A stretch of DNA of 15,731 nucleotides from Candidatus Sumerlaeota bacterium (GCA_020850785.1 JADZDZ010000231.1:1-15731); one strand, 5' to 3'; counted from the first letter of the stretch, positions 7,853-15,291 are shown. Notes: generated from the sequence alone by a model not told the origin. Made by a program: numbers and translations.

Positions 7853-8956
7853 ATGATTGACGCAAACACTCCTCCGACCATCGGCATCATGGGCGCCGGC
7901 CAGCTTGGGATGATGCTGGCGCAGGCGGGCCACAAGTTAGGAATGACGTTTCGTTTTCTGGACCCGGCCACGGAAATCGCCGCGCGGGGACTGGGTGAAC
8001 ACGTTTGTGCCGCCTACGAGGACATCGACGCGCTGGAGGAGTTTTCGCGGGGACTGAAGGCCATCACCTACGAATTTGAGAACGTGCCGCTGGAATCGGT
8101 GCGCTGGCTGGCGCAGCGCGTTCCCCTTCATCCGCAGCCGGAGGCGCTGAAGGAGGCGCAGGATCGGCTTTTCGAAAAAACCTTCTTCCACGGCGTTGGC
8201 ATTCCCGTGCCGAAATTTTCCTCCTTCTTTTTTCGCGATGAGTATGATGAAGCGATCGGAAGGATCGGACTTCCTGCGGTGTTGAAGACGCGACGTTTCG
8301 GCTACGACGGAAAGGGGCAGCGCGTGATTCGCACGGCGGCGGAGGCAAACACCGCTTTTCGCGAGTTGAACGGAATGCCGCTGTTCCTTGAAGGCTTTGT
8401 GCCGTTCGATCGCGAGTTGTCGATCATCGCAGTGCGCTCACTGGAAGGAGAATGCCGATTCTATCCGTTGGTGGAAAATCACCATCGCGAAGGAATCCTT
8501 CGCTTGAGCATCGCGCCGGCGCCAAACCTGACGGAGCAGCTTCAGAAGGAAGCGGAGGGGCACGCACGCCGCGTGATGGACAAGTTGAACTATGTGGGCG
8601 TGCTGGCCATCGAGTTTTTCATCCGGGACGGAATGCTGTTCGCGAACGAGATGGCTCCGCGTGTGCACAATTCGGGGCACTGGACGATTGAGGGGGCGGA
8701 GACGAGCCAGTTCGAAAATCACCTGCGCGCGGTAACGGGGATGCCGTTGGGGAGCACGGCCGCGAAGGGGCACAGCGCGATGGTGAACATCATCGGGGAG
8801 TTTCCCGATCTCGCCGCCGTGCGCACGATGCCGGGCGTTGCCGTTCACGATTACGGGAAGAAACCGCGCGCCGGACGGAAGCTCGGCCATGTGACGTTGA
8901 CGGCATCGACGATGCAGGAAGTTGAAAGGCTGCGCCTTCTCCTTCCGGGAGCTTAG
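7853..8956 (+). CDS. purK: N5-carboxyaminoimidazole ribonucleotide synthase
   Basis: PurK is an ATP-grasp enzyme that carboxylates AIR with ATP and bicarbonate to N5-CAIR, the PurE substrate. At 367 residues it matches the family. The N-terminal fold opens with IGIMGAGQLGMML. The ATP-grasp region includes LKTRRFGYDGKGQ, and the characteristic NEMAPRVHNSGHWTIEG is followed by QFENHLRAVTGMPLG. The start lies 78 bp after the purE stop, in the same direction. There is no clear Shine-Dalgarno before the ATG. A 12-codon open frame (7825-7860) overlaps the start and could couple its translation. Confidence 0.96.
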   Translation: MIDANTPPTIGIMGAGQLGMMLAQAGHKLGMTFRFLDPATEIAARGLGEHVCAAYEDIDALEEFSRGLKAITYEFENVPLESVRWLAQRVPLHPQPEALKEAQDRLFEKTFFHGVGIPVPKFSSFFFRDEYDEAIGRIGLPAVLKTRRFGYDGKGQRVIRTAAEANTAFRELNGMPLFLEGFVPFDRELSIIAVRSLEGECRFYPLVENHHREGILRLSIAPAPNLTEQLQKEAEGHARRVMDKLNYVGVLAIEFFIRDGMLFANEMAPRVHNSGHWTIEGAETSQFENHLRAVTGMPLGSTAAKGHSAMVNIIGEFPDLAAVRTMPGVAVHDYGKKPRAGRKLGHVTLTASTMQEVERLRLLLPGA

Positions 8957-9011
8957 CGCGGAGCCGTTTCCGCCATTACAACGCGAGGCACTGTGACGTG
9001 ATGGGAGAAAA

Positions 9012-9087
9012 TGGAGCTGGTGGTGGGACTCGAACCCGCGACCTGCGCATTACGAATGCGCTGCTCTACCAACTGAGCTACACCAGC
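9012..9087 (-). tRNA. tRNA-Thr, anticodon CGU
   Basis: The minus strand folds into a complete 76-nt cloverleaf with CCA encoded. The acceptor GCTGGTG/CACCAGC is fully paired, the D arm is GCTC/GAGC, and the anticodon stem GCGCA/TGCGC carries loop TTCGTAA with anticodon CGT reading ACG. The T loop is TTCGAGT. G1-C72 and C2-G71 with G35-U36 agree with known threonine identity elements; the discriminator is U73. The T stem (GCGGG/CCCAC) has one C50-A64 mismatch. A TTGACA/TTTCAT promoter lies just upstream. A weak 5-bp inverted repeat at 8958-8973 is the only structure between it and the convergent purK. Confidence 0.96.
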
Positions 9088-9103
9088 CCCGCGAGGGACC
9101 GAA

Positions 9104-9132
9104 ATGAAAGGAGCGAGTGCTCCCGATGTCAA
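9104..9132 (-). promoter_or_regulatory. Promoter of tRNA-Thr
   Basis: On the minus strand a perfect TTGACA (plus 9127-9132) and TTTCAT (9104-9109, 4 of 6 matches to TATAAT) are separated by 17 bp. The start of transcription would fall about 10 nt before the tRNA 5' end. A small inverted repeat (GGAGC/GCTCC, 9110-9123) sits inside the spacer and may be accidental. Confidence 0.65.
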
Positions 9133-9163
9133 GCGGCTCTTCGGGATATTTCGTCGTTCTGGC

Positions 9164-9191
9164 TTGACCGTGGGTTGTTCTCTGTTAGGTT
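9164..9191 (+). promoter_or_regulatory. Promoter of tRNA-Cys
   Basis: TTGACC (9164-9169) and TAGGTT (9186-9191) with a 16-bp spacer, placing the transcription start roughly 12 nt before the tRNA 5' end. It points away from the tRNA-Thr promoter; the two -35 boxes are 31 bp apart. Since no strong terminator follows tRNA-Cys, this promoter may also feed the mntR-hem operon. Confidence 0.5.
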
Positions 9192-9209
9192 TTCCCGGCC
9201 TTTGCGCGG

Positions 9210-9285
9210 GGTACGGTACCCAAGTGGTTAAGGGAGAGGTCTGCAAAACCTCTATTCATCGGTTCGAATCCGATCCGTACCTCCA
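9210..9285 (+). tRNA. tRNA-Cys, anticodon GCA
   Basis: Complete 76-nt cloverleaf with encoded CCA. The acceptor GGTACGG/CCGTACC is perfect. The anticodon stem GAGGT/ACCTC holds loop CTGCAAA with anticodon GCA. The T arm ATCGG-TTCGAAT-CCGAT is fully paired. The discriminator U73 is the principal cysteine identity base. The D stem is CCC/GGG. The gene lies 100 nt upstream of mntR on the same strand. Confidence 0.97.
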
Positions 9286-9373
9286 AATCCTTCATAGTGC
9301 TGGATTTCGATTCCCCTTGGGCCAACCCTTGGTTCGGGGCAAGAGTACCACTGCGTTCGATTTTTCGGGGTTT

Positions 9374-9388
9374 GGAAGCATAGCATTG
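9374..9388 (+). promoter_or_regulatory. Shine-Dalgarno and TTG start of mntR
   Basis: GGAAG (9374-9378) is 7 nt before a TTG at 9386. No in-frame ATG or GTG occurs between the tRNA-Cys gene and the conserved start of the protein, so this TTG is the best start. The same stretch contains GCATAGCA, resembling one half of the E. coli MntR box (ACATAGC), but no matching second half is visible. Confidence 0.5.
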
Positions 9389-9877
9389 TCTGATTCGATC
9401 CGTATCAAGTACGAAGCCGGCACCGCTGCAAAGCGGAGGGCCGATCACGCCTCCGAGAACGCCGAGGATTACGTGGAGCTGATCGACGAAATGCAGGGGG
9501 CGGTGGGCGCCGCCCACATCACCGACTTGGCGCGCCGGTTGGGGGTGAGCCACGTGACCGTTCACAAGACGATCAAGCGGCTGAAGGCGCTGGGGTTGGT
9601 GCGTTCGGAGCCGCATCGCGCGGTGGCGTTGACGGAAGAAGGGCTGGTGATGGCGCAGCAGAGCCGGGCGCGCCACGAGGTGACGCTGCGGTTCCTGCGG
9701 GCGCTCGGCGTGAGCGAGGACGCGGCGGCAGACGCGGCAGAGGGCATCGAGCATCACGTTGGCGAGGAATTGCTGGCGCAGATGAGCGCCTTCAGTGCGG
9801 CGATGGAAAAGAATGGCGCCGTGACGCGGGAGGACCTGGCAGCCAAGCCGGCGGCGGCAAAGGCGCGGAACCGATGA
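9386..9877 (+). CDS. mntR: MntR-type manganese-responsive transcriptional regulator (DtxR family)
   Basis: A 163-residue metal-dependent DNA-binding repressor without the C-terminal SH3-like domain of larger DtxR proteins, as in MntR. The winged helix spans about residues 28-90 (AEDYVELI, then DLARRLGVSHVTVHKTIKRL, then VALTEEG). The dimerisation/metal domain follows. By alignment with B. subtilis MntR from memory, the six metal ligands are D28, E31, H97, E119, E122 and H123 (motifs DYVE, RHE and EGIEHH), all present; an Asp at the first position fits manganese rather than iron selectivity. The TTG start is chosen for its GGAAG Shine-Dalgarno. The stop overlaps the hemA ATG by 4 bp, so the regulator is translated with, and probably controls, the haem genes. 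No metal transporter is in the window, so its true targets are unknown. Confidence 0.87.
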   Translation: MSDSIRIKYEAGTAAKRRADHASENAEDYVELIDEMQGAVGAAHITDLARRLGVSHVTVHKTIKRLKALGLVRSEPHRAVALTEEGLVMAQQSRARHEVTLRFLRALGVSEDAAADAAEGIEHHVGEELLAQMSAFSAAMEKNGAVTREDLAAKPAAAKARNR

Positions 9878-11160
9878 GCCTTGTTTGCCTTGGGATGAAC
9901 CACAACTCCGCGCCGCTGAAGCTGCTGGAGTGCGTGAGTTTCAACGGGAACGACATGCGCGAGGCGCTGGGGGACCTGCGGCGGAAAAGCGCCGTGAAGG
10001 AATTGGTGGGGCTGTCCACGTGCAACCGAACGGAATTCTATTTCGTAAGCAATGATGCGAAGGCGGCGCAGGAAGGGTTGATGGACCGGCTGCTGGCGCT
10101 GCGTCCTGCGGCGGGGCGGGATGCGCTGCGGGCGCACTCCTACATGCACAAGAACGACAAGGCCGCGCGGCATCTGTTCCGCGTGGCTGCGGGCGTGGAT
10201 TCGCTGATGATTGGCGAGGCGCAGATTCTCGGCCAGCTTCGGCGCGCCTACGAACTGGCGGTGGATGAGGGATGCGTGGGCGGGATGCTGAACACGCTCA
10301 TGATGCAGGCGATCAGCTTCGGCCGCCGCGTGCGCGTGGAAACAGCAATCGGAAAGGGGAATGTTTCCGTGGCTTCGATTGCGCTGAAGATCGTTTCCGA
10401 ACACGCGCAATCGCTGGAGAAAAAATCGCTGCTGATTCTGGGCGCCGGCGAAACGGCCCAACTGGCCGCGCGGCAGTTTGTGAAGGATGGCGTGGGAAAG
10501 CTGGTGGTGCTGAACCGCACGGTGGCGCACGCAAAGGCGTTGGGCGCGGAGCTTGGCAGCGAGGTGGTGGGCGTGGATTCGCTGGACGCGGCGCTGCGGG
10601 AGGCGGATTTCGTCGTCTGCGCGACGGCGGCGCCGGAGTATCTGGTGCGGGCGGAGGCGGTTCGCCGGGCGCAGGAGGCGCGCGGGGCACGGCCGCTGAT
10701 CATGATCGACCTGTCGATGCCGCGCAACTTGGAACCGGCCTGCGGCGAGGTGGAGGGGGTCCGGCTCTATGCGCTCGAAAATCTGGAGGAAATCGCGAAG
10801 GAAAACAAGCGCCAGCGCCGGGCGGAAATCGCCGTCGTGGAGCGGATGGCCGCGCGGGAGACGGAAACCTTCATGCGCTGGGTGCAATCGGTGGACACGA
10901 AGCGGCTGATTGCGGTGATTCGCCGGCGGGCGCAGGCATTGCGCGAGAAGCAGCTTAAGCGCCACGGAAGAAAAGTGGACGCGCAGGAGCAGGAACGAAT
11001 CGTAAAGTTCAGCGACAGCCTCTTGCGTTCGGTTCTCCATGATGTTACGAACAATATCCGATCGCTTGATCTGGACTCGGATGCCAGCCTCAAGGAGTTT
11101 GAACTCATTTGCCGCCTCTTCAACGTGACCAGAACGGACCTGGAAGAGGAAACGCGCTGA
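9874..11160 (+). CDS. hemA: Glutamyl-tRNA reductase
   Basis: HemA reduces glutamyl-tRNA(Glu) with NADPH to glutamate-1-semialdehyde, the committed step of the C5 route to tetrapyrroles. The protein has 428 residues, close to the E. coli enzyme. The N-terminal catalytic domain opens with LGMNHNSAPL and has the nucleophile C50 in LSTCNRTE. HLFRVAAGVDSLMIGEAQILG is a further family signature, and the NADPH-binding fold carries LGAGETA at about 190-195. The C-terminal part is the helical dimerisation domain. The ATG overlaps the mntR stop. The gene's last codons contain the Shine-Dalgarno (GGAAGAGGA) for the next gene, whose CTG start overlaps the hemA TGA. In many bacteria HemA is the point of feedback control; a metal sensor as first gene suggests transcriptional control as well. 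Confidence 0.97.
   Translation: MSLVCLGMNHNSAPLKLLECVSFNGNDMREALGDLRRKSAVKELVGLSTCNRTEFYFVSNDAKAAQEGLMDRLLALRPAAGRDALRAHSYMHKNDKAARHLFRVAAGVDSLMIGEAQILGQLRRAYELAVDEGCVGGMLNTLMMQAISFGRRVRVETAIGKGNVSVASIALKIVSEHAQSLEKKSLLILGAGETAQLAARQFVKDGVGKLVVLNRTVAHAKALGAELGSEVVGVDSLDAALREADFVVCATAAPEYLVRAEAVRRAQEARGARPLIMIDLSMPRNLEPACGEVEGVRLYALENLEEIAKENKRQRRAEIAVVERMAARETETFMRWVQSVDTKRLIAVIRRRAQALREKQLKRHGRKVDAQEQERIVKFSDSLLRSVLHDVTNNIRSLDLDSDASLKEFELICRLFNVTRTDLEEETR
11142..11159 (+). promoter_or_regulatory. Shine-Dalgarno and apparent CTG start of hemC-hemD
   Basis: GGAAGAGGA (11142-11150) is 6 nt before CTG at 11157-11159, which overlaps the hemA stop (CTGA). The only other upstream in-frame start is TTG at 11109, deep inside hemA and adding 16 non-homologous residues. 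Starting at CTG gives NRIRIGTRGSRLALTQ, the expected HemC N-terminus. Confidence 0.6.
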
Positions 11161-12917
11161 ACCGCATTCGCATCGGCACCCGTGGCAGCCGCCTGGCGCT
11201 GACGCAGGCGCGCATGGTTGGCGAACAGTTGCGGCGCGCGCATCCCGATTGCGAGATTCAGTACGTCATCATTCAGACAACGGGGGACCGCCTGAACGAC
11301 ACGCCGCTTGCACGTATCGGTGGCAAGGGCGTGTTCACGAAGGAGATTGAGGATGCATTGCTGGAGGATCGCATCGATGTTGCAGTGCATTCGTTCAAGG
11401 ATTTGCCAACGCGCCAGCCGGAGGGCTTGATGGTCGGCGCGGTGACGCTGCGCGAAACAGCGGCGGACATGTTGATCGCGGCGCAGGAAGTGGATTGGAA
11501 GACGCTGGGGAAGGGATCGCGCGTGGGCACGTCCAGCCTGCGACGACGCGCGCAGCTTCATCGATTGAACAGCGCGCCGGAAATTTTGGAGATTCGCGGC
11601 AATGTTCCCACGCGCGTGCAGAAGATGATGGATGGATCGTGCGATGCGATCATCGTGGCGGCGGCGGGAATTCATCGTCTGGGAATTGAGGCGCCGTTCA
11701 TGCAGGTTCTTCCCTACGAGGATTTTCGTCCCGCGCCGGGGCAGGGGGCGCTGGCGCTGGAGGTGAGGCGCAACGACTCCGAAGTTCGCAGGATGATCGC
11801 GAAGGTGCATGATCAGGAAACGGCGGATTGCTGCGTGGCGGAACGCGCGTTCCTTCATGGGCTTGGCGGCGGATGCCAGTTTCCGCTGGGCGCCTATGCG
11901 ATGATGGAAGGGGGCAAGCTGCGGCTGCGGGCGCGCGTGCTGTCCATGGATGGAAGCGAGGCGCTGGAGGATGAACTACTGGGGGATCGAAATTATCCCG
12001 TGGAGCTTGGTGCGAAGCTGGCGGACCGGCTCGTTGCGAAGGGCGCGGCAAAACTGATTGAACGCGCTGCACGCGATGCGGGCGACAATGCGGAGCGGGT
12101 GATGCAGCGCGCGCGGGAGTTGGATTCGCTTCCGCTTGGTGGCAGGACGGTTCTCGTGACGCGCGATGAGGACAGCGACGGGCCGCTCAGCAGTTCGCTG
12201 CGATCACTTGGTGCGCATCCGATCTGTGTCCCCTTCGTGCGGCACATCGCGATGGATCAATCGCGGGAGTTCCGGAACGCGCTTGAAAAATTGAATCTCT
12301 ACGACTGGGTCATCTTCACCAGCTACCGCGCGGTGCATATCGTCGCGGAAAATCTGCAGAAGCAGGGGAAGGCGCTGCGAAACGCACTGCCGCAGATCGC
12401 CTGTGTTGGGAAGGCGACGGCGCTGGCGGTGGATCGTGCGGGGGGCCGCGTGCATCTTGTGCCGCCGCAGGCGCAGTTGAGCACGCTGCTGCTTTCGCTG
12501 TTGAAGGAGGAAACGCGTCCCGGCGCGAAAGTATTTTATCCGCGCGCGGATCTGGCATCGCCGACCCTTGCGGATGGACTGCGCAAGGCGGGGATGGTGG
12601 TTGACGACATTGTTGTCTACCGCACGGAACACATGTCCGAAGCGAACGCGACGATGGAGTCGATCAGTGAAACGGCGGCGGACGCGATTCTGTTTTGCAG
12701 CCCGTCGGCGGTTGAGGCGCTGCACGATTCCTTTCAGCCCGATCAAATTATGTCATCGTTCGGAAGCATGGTGATTGGCTCCATCGGCCCGCGCACAACG
12801 GAGGCGCTGGAAGTGTTGGGACTGAAGACGAGCTTCGAGCCGGAGGAGCGCTCCTTCAGCGGGCTCGCGCGCGGCCTTGCGGATTACTACTCGAAAAAAT
12901 CCCGGTCCTCATCATGA
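11157..12917 (+). CDS. hemCD: Fused hydroxymethylbilane synthase / uroporphyrinogen-III synthase
   Basis: One 586-residue frame joins two consecutive enzymes. Residues 1 to about 310 are HemC, which polymerises four porphobilinogens into hydroxymethylbilane. They include IGTRGSRLALTQ, DVAVHSFKDLP with catalytic D82, GTSSLRRRAQL, RPAPGQGALALE, and C240 in LGGGCQFPLGAYA, which anchors the dipyrromethane cofactor. Residues about 326-586 are HemD, which cyclises it with ring-D inversion to uroporphyrinogen III. They include GRTVLVTRDED, DWVIFTSYRAVH, VFYPRADLASPTLADGL and ILFCSPSAVEALHD. HemD is poorly conserved in general, so that half rests on pattern and order. No stop or shift separates the halves. 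HemC-HemD fusions are known in several phyla. The stop overlaps hemB ATG by 4 bp. Confidence 0.93.
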   Translation: MNRIRIGTRGSRLALTQARMVGEQLRRAHPDCEIQYVIIQTTGDRLNDTPLARIGGKGVFTKEIEDALLEDRIDVAVHSFKDLPTRQPEGLMVGAVTLRETAADMLIAAQEVDWKTLGKGSRVGTSSLRRRAQLHRLNSAPEILEIRGNVPTRVQKMMDGSCDAIIVAAAGIHRLGIEAPFMQVLPYEDFRPAPGQGALALEVRRNDSEVRRMIAKVHDQETADCCVAERAFLHGLGGGCQFPLGAYAMMEGGKLRLRARVLSMDGSEALEDELLGDRNYPVELGAKLADRLVAKGAAKLIERAARDAGDNAERVMQRARELDSLPLGGRTVLVTRDEDSDGPLSSSLRSLGAHPICVPFVRHIAMDQSREFRNALEKLNLYDWVIFTSYRAVHIVAENLQKQGKALRNALPQIACVGKATALAVDRAGGRVHLVPPQAQLSTLLLSLLKEETRPGAKVFYPRADLASPTLADGLRKAGMVVDDIVVYRTEHMSEANATMESISETAADAILFCSPSAVEALHDSFQPDQIMSSFGSMVIGSIGPRTTEALEVLGLKTSFEPEERSFSGLARGLADYYSKKSRSSS

Positions 12918-13981
12918 CGGATTTTCAAAGCGAAGCGTTCGCCCACCTGCGAAGCGGGATCATCCCGCAGGACAAGGAATCGGAAAAGGAGCCATCGCGG
13001 CGGGAGCTGTCCACGCGCATGAGGCGGCTGCGCGGGAATTCCCTGCTGCGCGCGATGGTGCGGGAAACGCGACTGACGATGGATCGGCTGGTGTCGCCAC
13101 TGTTTGTCTGTCCGGGCACGAACGTGCGCCGCGAAATCGCGTCCATGCCGGGTTGCGCGCAGTTGTCCATCGATCTGTTGATCAACGAGGTGAAGGAGAC
13201 GCGGGACCTCGGCATTCCTGCGGTGATGCTGTTTGGAATTCCGGAATCGAAGGATGAACGCGGCAGCGAAGGCTACAGCGAATCGGGAATCATCGCGCGG
13301 GCGCTGCGCGCGCTGAAGGCGGAGGTTCCTGATGTGCTGCTGTGGGCCGATGTCTGTTTGTGCGAGTACACGAGCCACGGCCATTGCGGCATCGTGGAGA
13401 ATCATGACGTGAAGAATGACGAGACGGTGGCGCTGCTGGCGCGGCAGTCCGTCGTGTATGCGAATGCGGGCGCGGATGTGATCGCGCCTTCGGACATGAT
13501 GGATGGGCGGGTGGCGGCCATTCGCGCGGCGCTGGATGATGCGCGGCACACGAACACGCCGATCGTAAGCTATGCGGCGAAATATGCGTCCGCGTATTAT
13601 GCGCCCTTTCGCGAGGCGGCGGAGTCGGCGCCGCAGTTCGGCGATCGTCGCAGCTACCAGATGGATCCCGCCAACAGCGACGAGGCGTTGCGCGAGGTGG
13701 CGCTGGACATTGCGGAGGGGGCGGATGTGGTGATGGTGAAGCCCGCGCTCGCCTATCTGGACATTGTGCGGCGGGTGAAGGATGAATTCCGAATTCCCGT
13801 CGCCGCCTACAACGTCAGCGGTGAATACGCGATGCTCCATGCGGCGGCGCGCGCCGGTTGGATCGACTACGAACGGGTGATGATGGAAACGCTGACGGGG
13901 ATTCACCGCGCGGGCGCGGACATCATCCTCACCTATCACGCGAAGGACTTCGCGCGCAGCATCGCAAGGCAGGGCACCTGA
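12914..13981 (+). CDS. hemB: Delta-aminolevulinic acid dehydratase (porphobilinogen synthase), zinc type
   Basis: HemB condenses two 5-aminolevulinates into porphobilinogen. The two Schiff-base lysines are K223 (SYAAKYAS) and K276 (VMVKPALAYLD), spaced as in E. coli. The catalytic-zinc cysteines C148, C150 and C158 in DVCLCEYTSHGHCG show a zinc-dependent enzyme rather than the Mg-only form. The 355-residue length exceeds E. coli (324) by an N-terminal extension of about 30 residues. An internal ATG at 13019 (MRRLRGNSLLRAM) would give a family-typical start. I prefer 12914 because it overlaps the hemC-hemD stop as ATGA, the pattern used throughout this operon, but the alternative cannot be excluded. 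Confidence 0.97.
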   Translation: MTDFQSEAFAHLRSGIIPQDKESEKEPSRRELSTRMRRLRGNSLLRAMVRETRLTMDRLVSPLFVCPGTNVRREIASMPGCAQLSIDLLINEVKETRDLGIPAVMLFGIPESKDERGSEGYSESGIIARALRALKAEVPDVLLWADVCLCEYTSHGHCGIVENHDVKNDETVALLARQSVVYANAGADVIAPSDMMDGRVAAIRAALDDARHTNTPIVSYAAKYASAYYAPFREAAESAPQFGDRRSYQMDPANSDEALREVALDIAEGADVVMVKPALAYLDIVRRVKDEFRIPVAAYNVSGEYAMLHAAARAGWIDYERVMMETLTGIHRAGADIILTYHAKDFARSIARQGT

Positions 13982-13988
13982 TTTTTCC

Positions 13989-15278
13989 ATGACCACAAAT
14001 TCCGATCATTTCACGCGCGCGAAGCAATTCATCGTTGGTGGCGTCAATTCGCCGGCGCGCTCCTTCAAGGCCGTGGGTGGCACGCCGAAGTTCATCGCCC
14101 GCGCGCAGGGCCCCTTCCTGTGGGACGAGGAAGGGCGGCAATACATCGACTATGTCGGCTCATGGGGGCCGATGATTCTTGGTCACGGCCCGCAGGTGGT
14201 GAAGGACGCGATCACCGCTCAGGTTGCGAAGGGGATCAGCTTCGGCGCGCCCTGTGTGCTGGAAACACGGCTTGCGGAAATCATCCAGCGCAACTTCCCG
14301 ACGATGGAGCGCCTTCGCTTCGTGAATTCGGGAACGGAGGCGTGCATGAGCGCGGTGCGCGTGGCGCGCGCCTTCACAAAGCGCGACAAGGTGATCAAGT
14401 TCGAAGGCTGCTATCACGGCCACGCGGATTTCTTCCTGTCGAAGGCGGGAAGCGGCCTTGCGACGCTGGGGGAGCCGTCCTCCGCCGGTGTTCCGCGGGA
14501 GGTTGCCGCGACGACGCTGAACGCGCGCTTCAACGACCTCGCGTCGGTGGAGAATCTTTTCGCGCGGAACGCGGAGGAAGTCGCGGCGGTGATCGTGGAG
14601 CCGGTGGTGGGGAACATGGGTTGCGTGCCGCCTGACGAGGGATTCCTGCCGGGGCTTCGCGACCTGTGCAGGCGAAACGGCGCGGTGTTGATTTTCGATG
14701 AAGTGATGACAGGTTTTCGCGTGGATGCGGGCGGTGCGCAGCGGCGCTTCGCAGTCGCGCCGGATTTGGTGACGCTTGGAAAGGTCATCGGCGCGGGAAT
14801 GCCGGTGGGTGCCTACGGAGGACGCGCGGAAATCATGAACCTGCTGGCTCCGCTGGGCCCGGTCTATCAGGCGGGAACGTTGTCGGGAAATCCTCTGGCG
14901 ATGGCGGCGGGGTGTGCGCAGCTCGATCACTTGCTGGCGCGCGACAGGGAGCACTTCGCGCAACTTGAACGGCTGGGGGAGCTTCTGGAGGCGGGCGTGA
15001 TGGCCCACGCGCGTGCGAAGAATTATCCCGTCAGCTACAATCGCTGCGGCTCCATGGCGACGCTGTTCTTCACGCGGGAGCGGGTGCGCTCCTGGGAGGA
15101 TGCAGCCACCTGCGACACGGAAAAATTCGCGCGGTACTTCTGGCTGCTGATGGATGCGGGCATCCACATGCCACCGTCGCAGTTTGAGGCGTTCTTCCTT
15201 TCAACAACGCACACGGAAGAAATGATTCATGAGACCGCGCGGCAAATGTGCGCGGCGCTGGACAAGGTGTTCGCGTGA
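13989..15278 (+). CDS. hemL: Glutamate-1-semialdehyde 2,1-aminomutase
   Basis: HemL is a PLP enzyme that moves the amino group of glutamate-1-semialdehyde to give 5-aminolevulinate, directly downstream of HemA and upstream of HemB. The 429 residues match the family. The N-terminus has GGVNSPARSFKAVGG, the PLP phosphate region FVNSGTEACMSAVR, then KFEGCYHGHADFFL, the cofactor aspartate in LIFDEVMTGFRV, and the PLP lysine K265 in LGKVIGAGMPVGAYGG. It starts 7 nt after the hemB stop without a visible Shine-Dalgarno, so reinitiation from hemB is likely. It is the last gene of the operon. The convergent tatA ends only 13 bp away and no terminator hairpin lies between. Confidence 0.97.
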   Translation: MTTNSDHFTRAKQFIVGGVNSPARSFKAVGGTPKFIARAQGPFLWDEEGRQYIDYVGSWGPMILGHGPQVVKDAITAQVAKGISFGAPCVLETRLAEIIQRNFPTMERLRFVNSGTEACMSAVRVARAFTKRDKVIKFEGCYHGHADFFLSKAGSGLATLGEPSSAGVPREVAATTLNARFNDLASVENLFARNAEEVAAVIVEPVVGNMGCVPPDEGFLPGLRDLCRRNGAVLIFDEVMTGFRVDAGGAQRRFAVAPDLVTLGKVIGAGMPVGAYGGRAEIMNLLAPLGPVYQAGTLSGNPLAMAAGCAQLDHLLARDREHFAQLERLGELLEAGVMAHARAKNYPVSYNRCGSMATLFFTRERVRSWEDAATCDTEKFARYFWLLMDAGIHMPPSQFEAFFLSTTHTEEMIHETARQMCAALDKVFA

Positions 15279-15291
15279 TTGGGAGAGAGGA

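Noticed and set aside
8958..8973. Inverted repeat GCGGA/TCCGC between purK and tRNA-Thr
   Set aside because: Only 5 bp with no T-tract, so too weak to call a terminator although its position is suggestive.
9313..9339. Possible imperfect hairpin (CCCC...GGGG with inner CCAA/TTGG) after tRNA-Cys as a terminator
   Set aside because: Only 8 bp broken by an internal loop, and the nearest T run is about 20 nt further on. Not convincing.
9754..11040. 428-codon minus-strand open frame opposite hemA, and similar long ones opposite hemCD, hemB and hemL
   Set aside because: Low-complexity His/Arg/Leu-rich translations mirroring conserved hem genes; codon bias of the real strand keeps them open.
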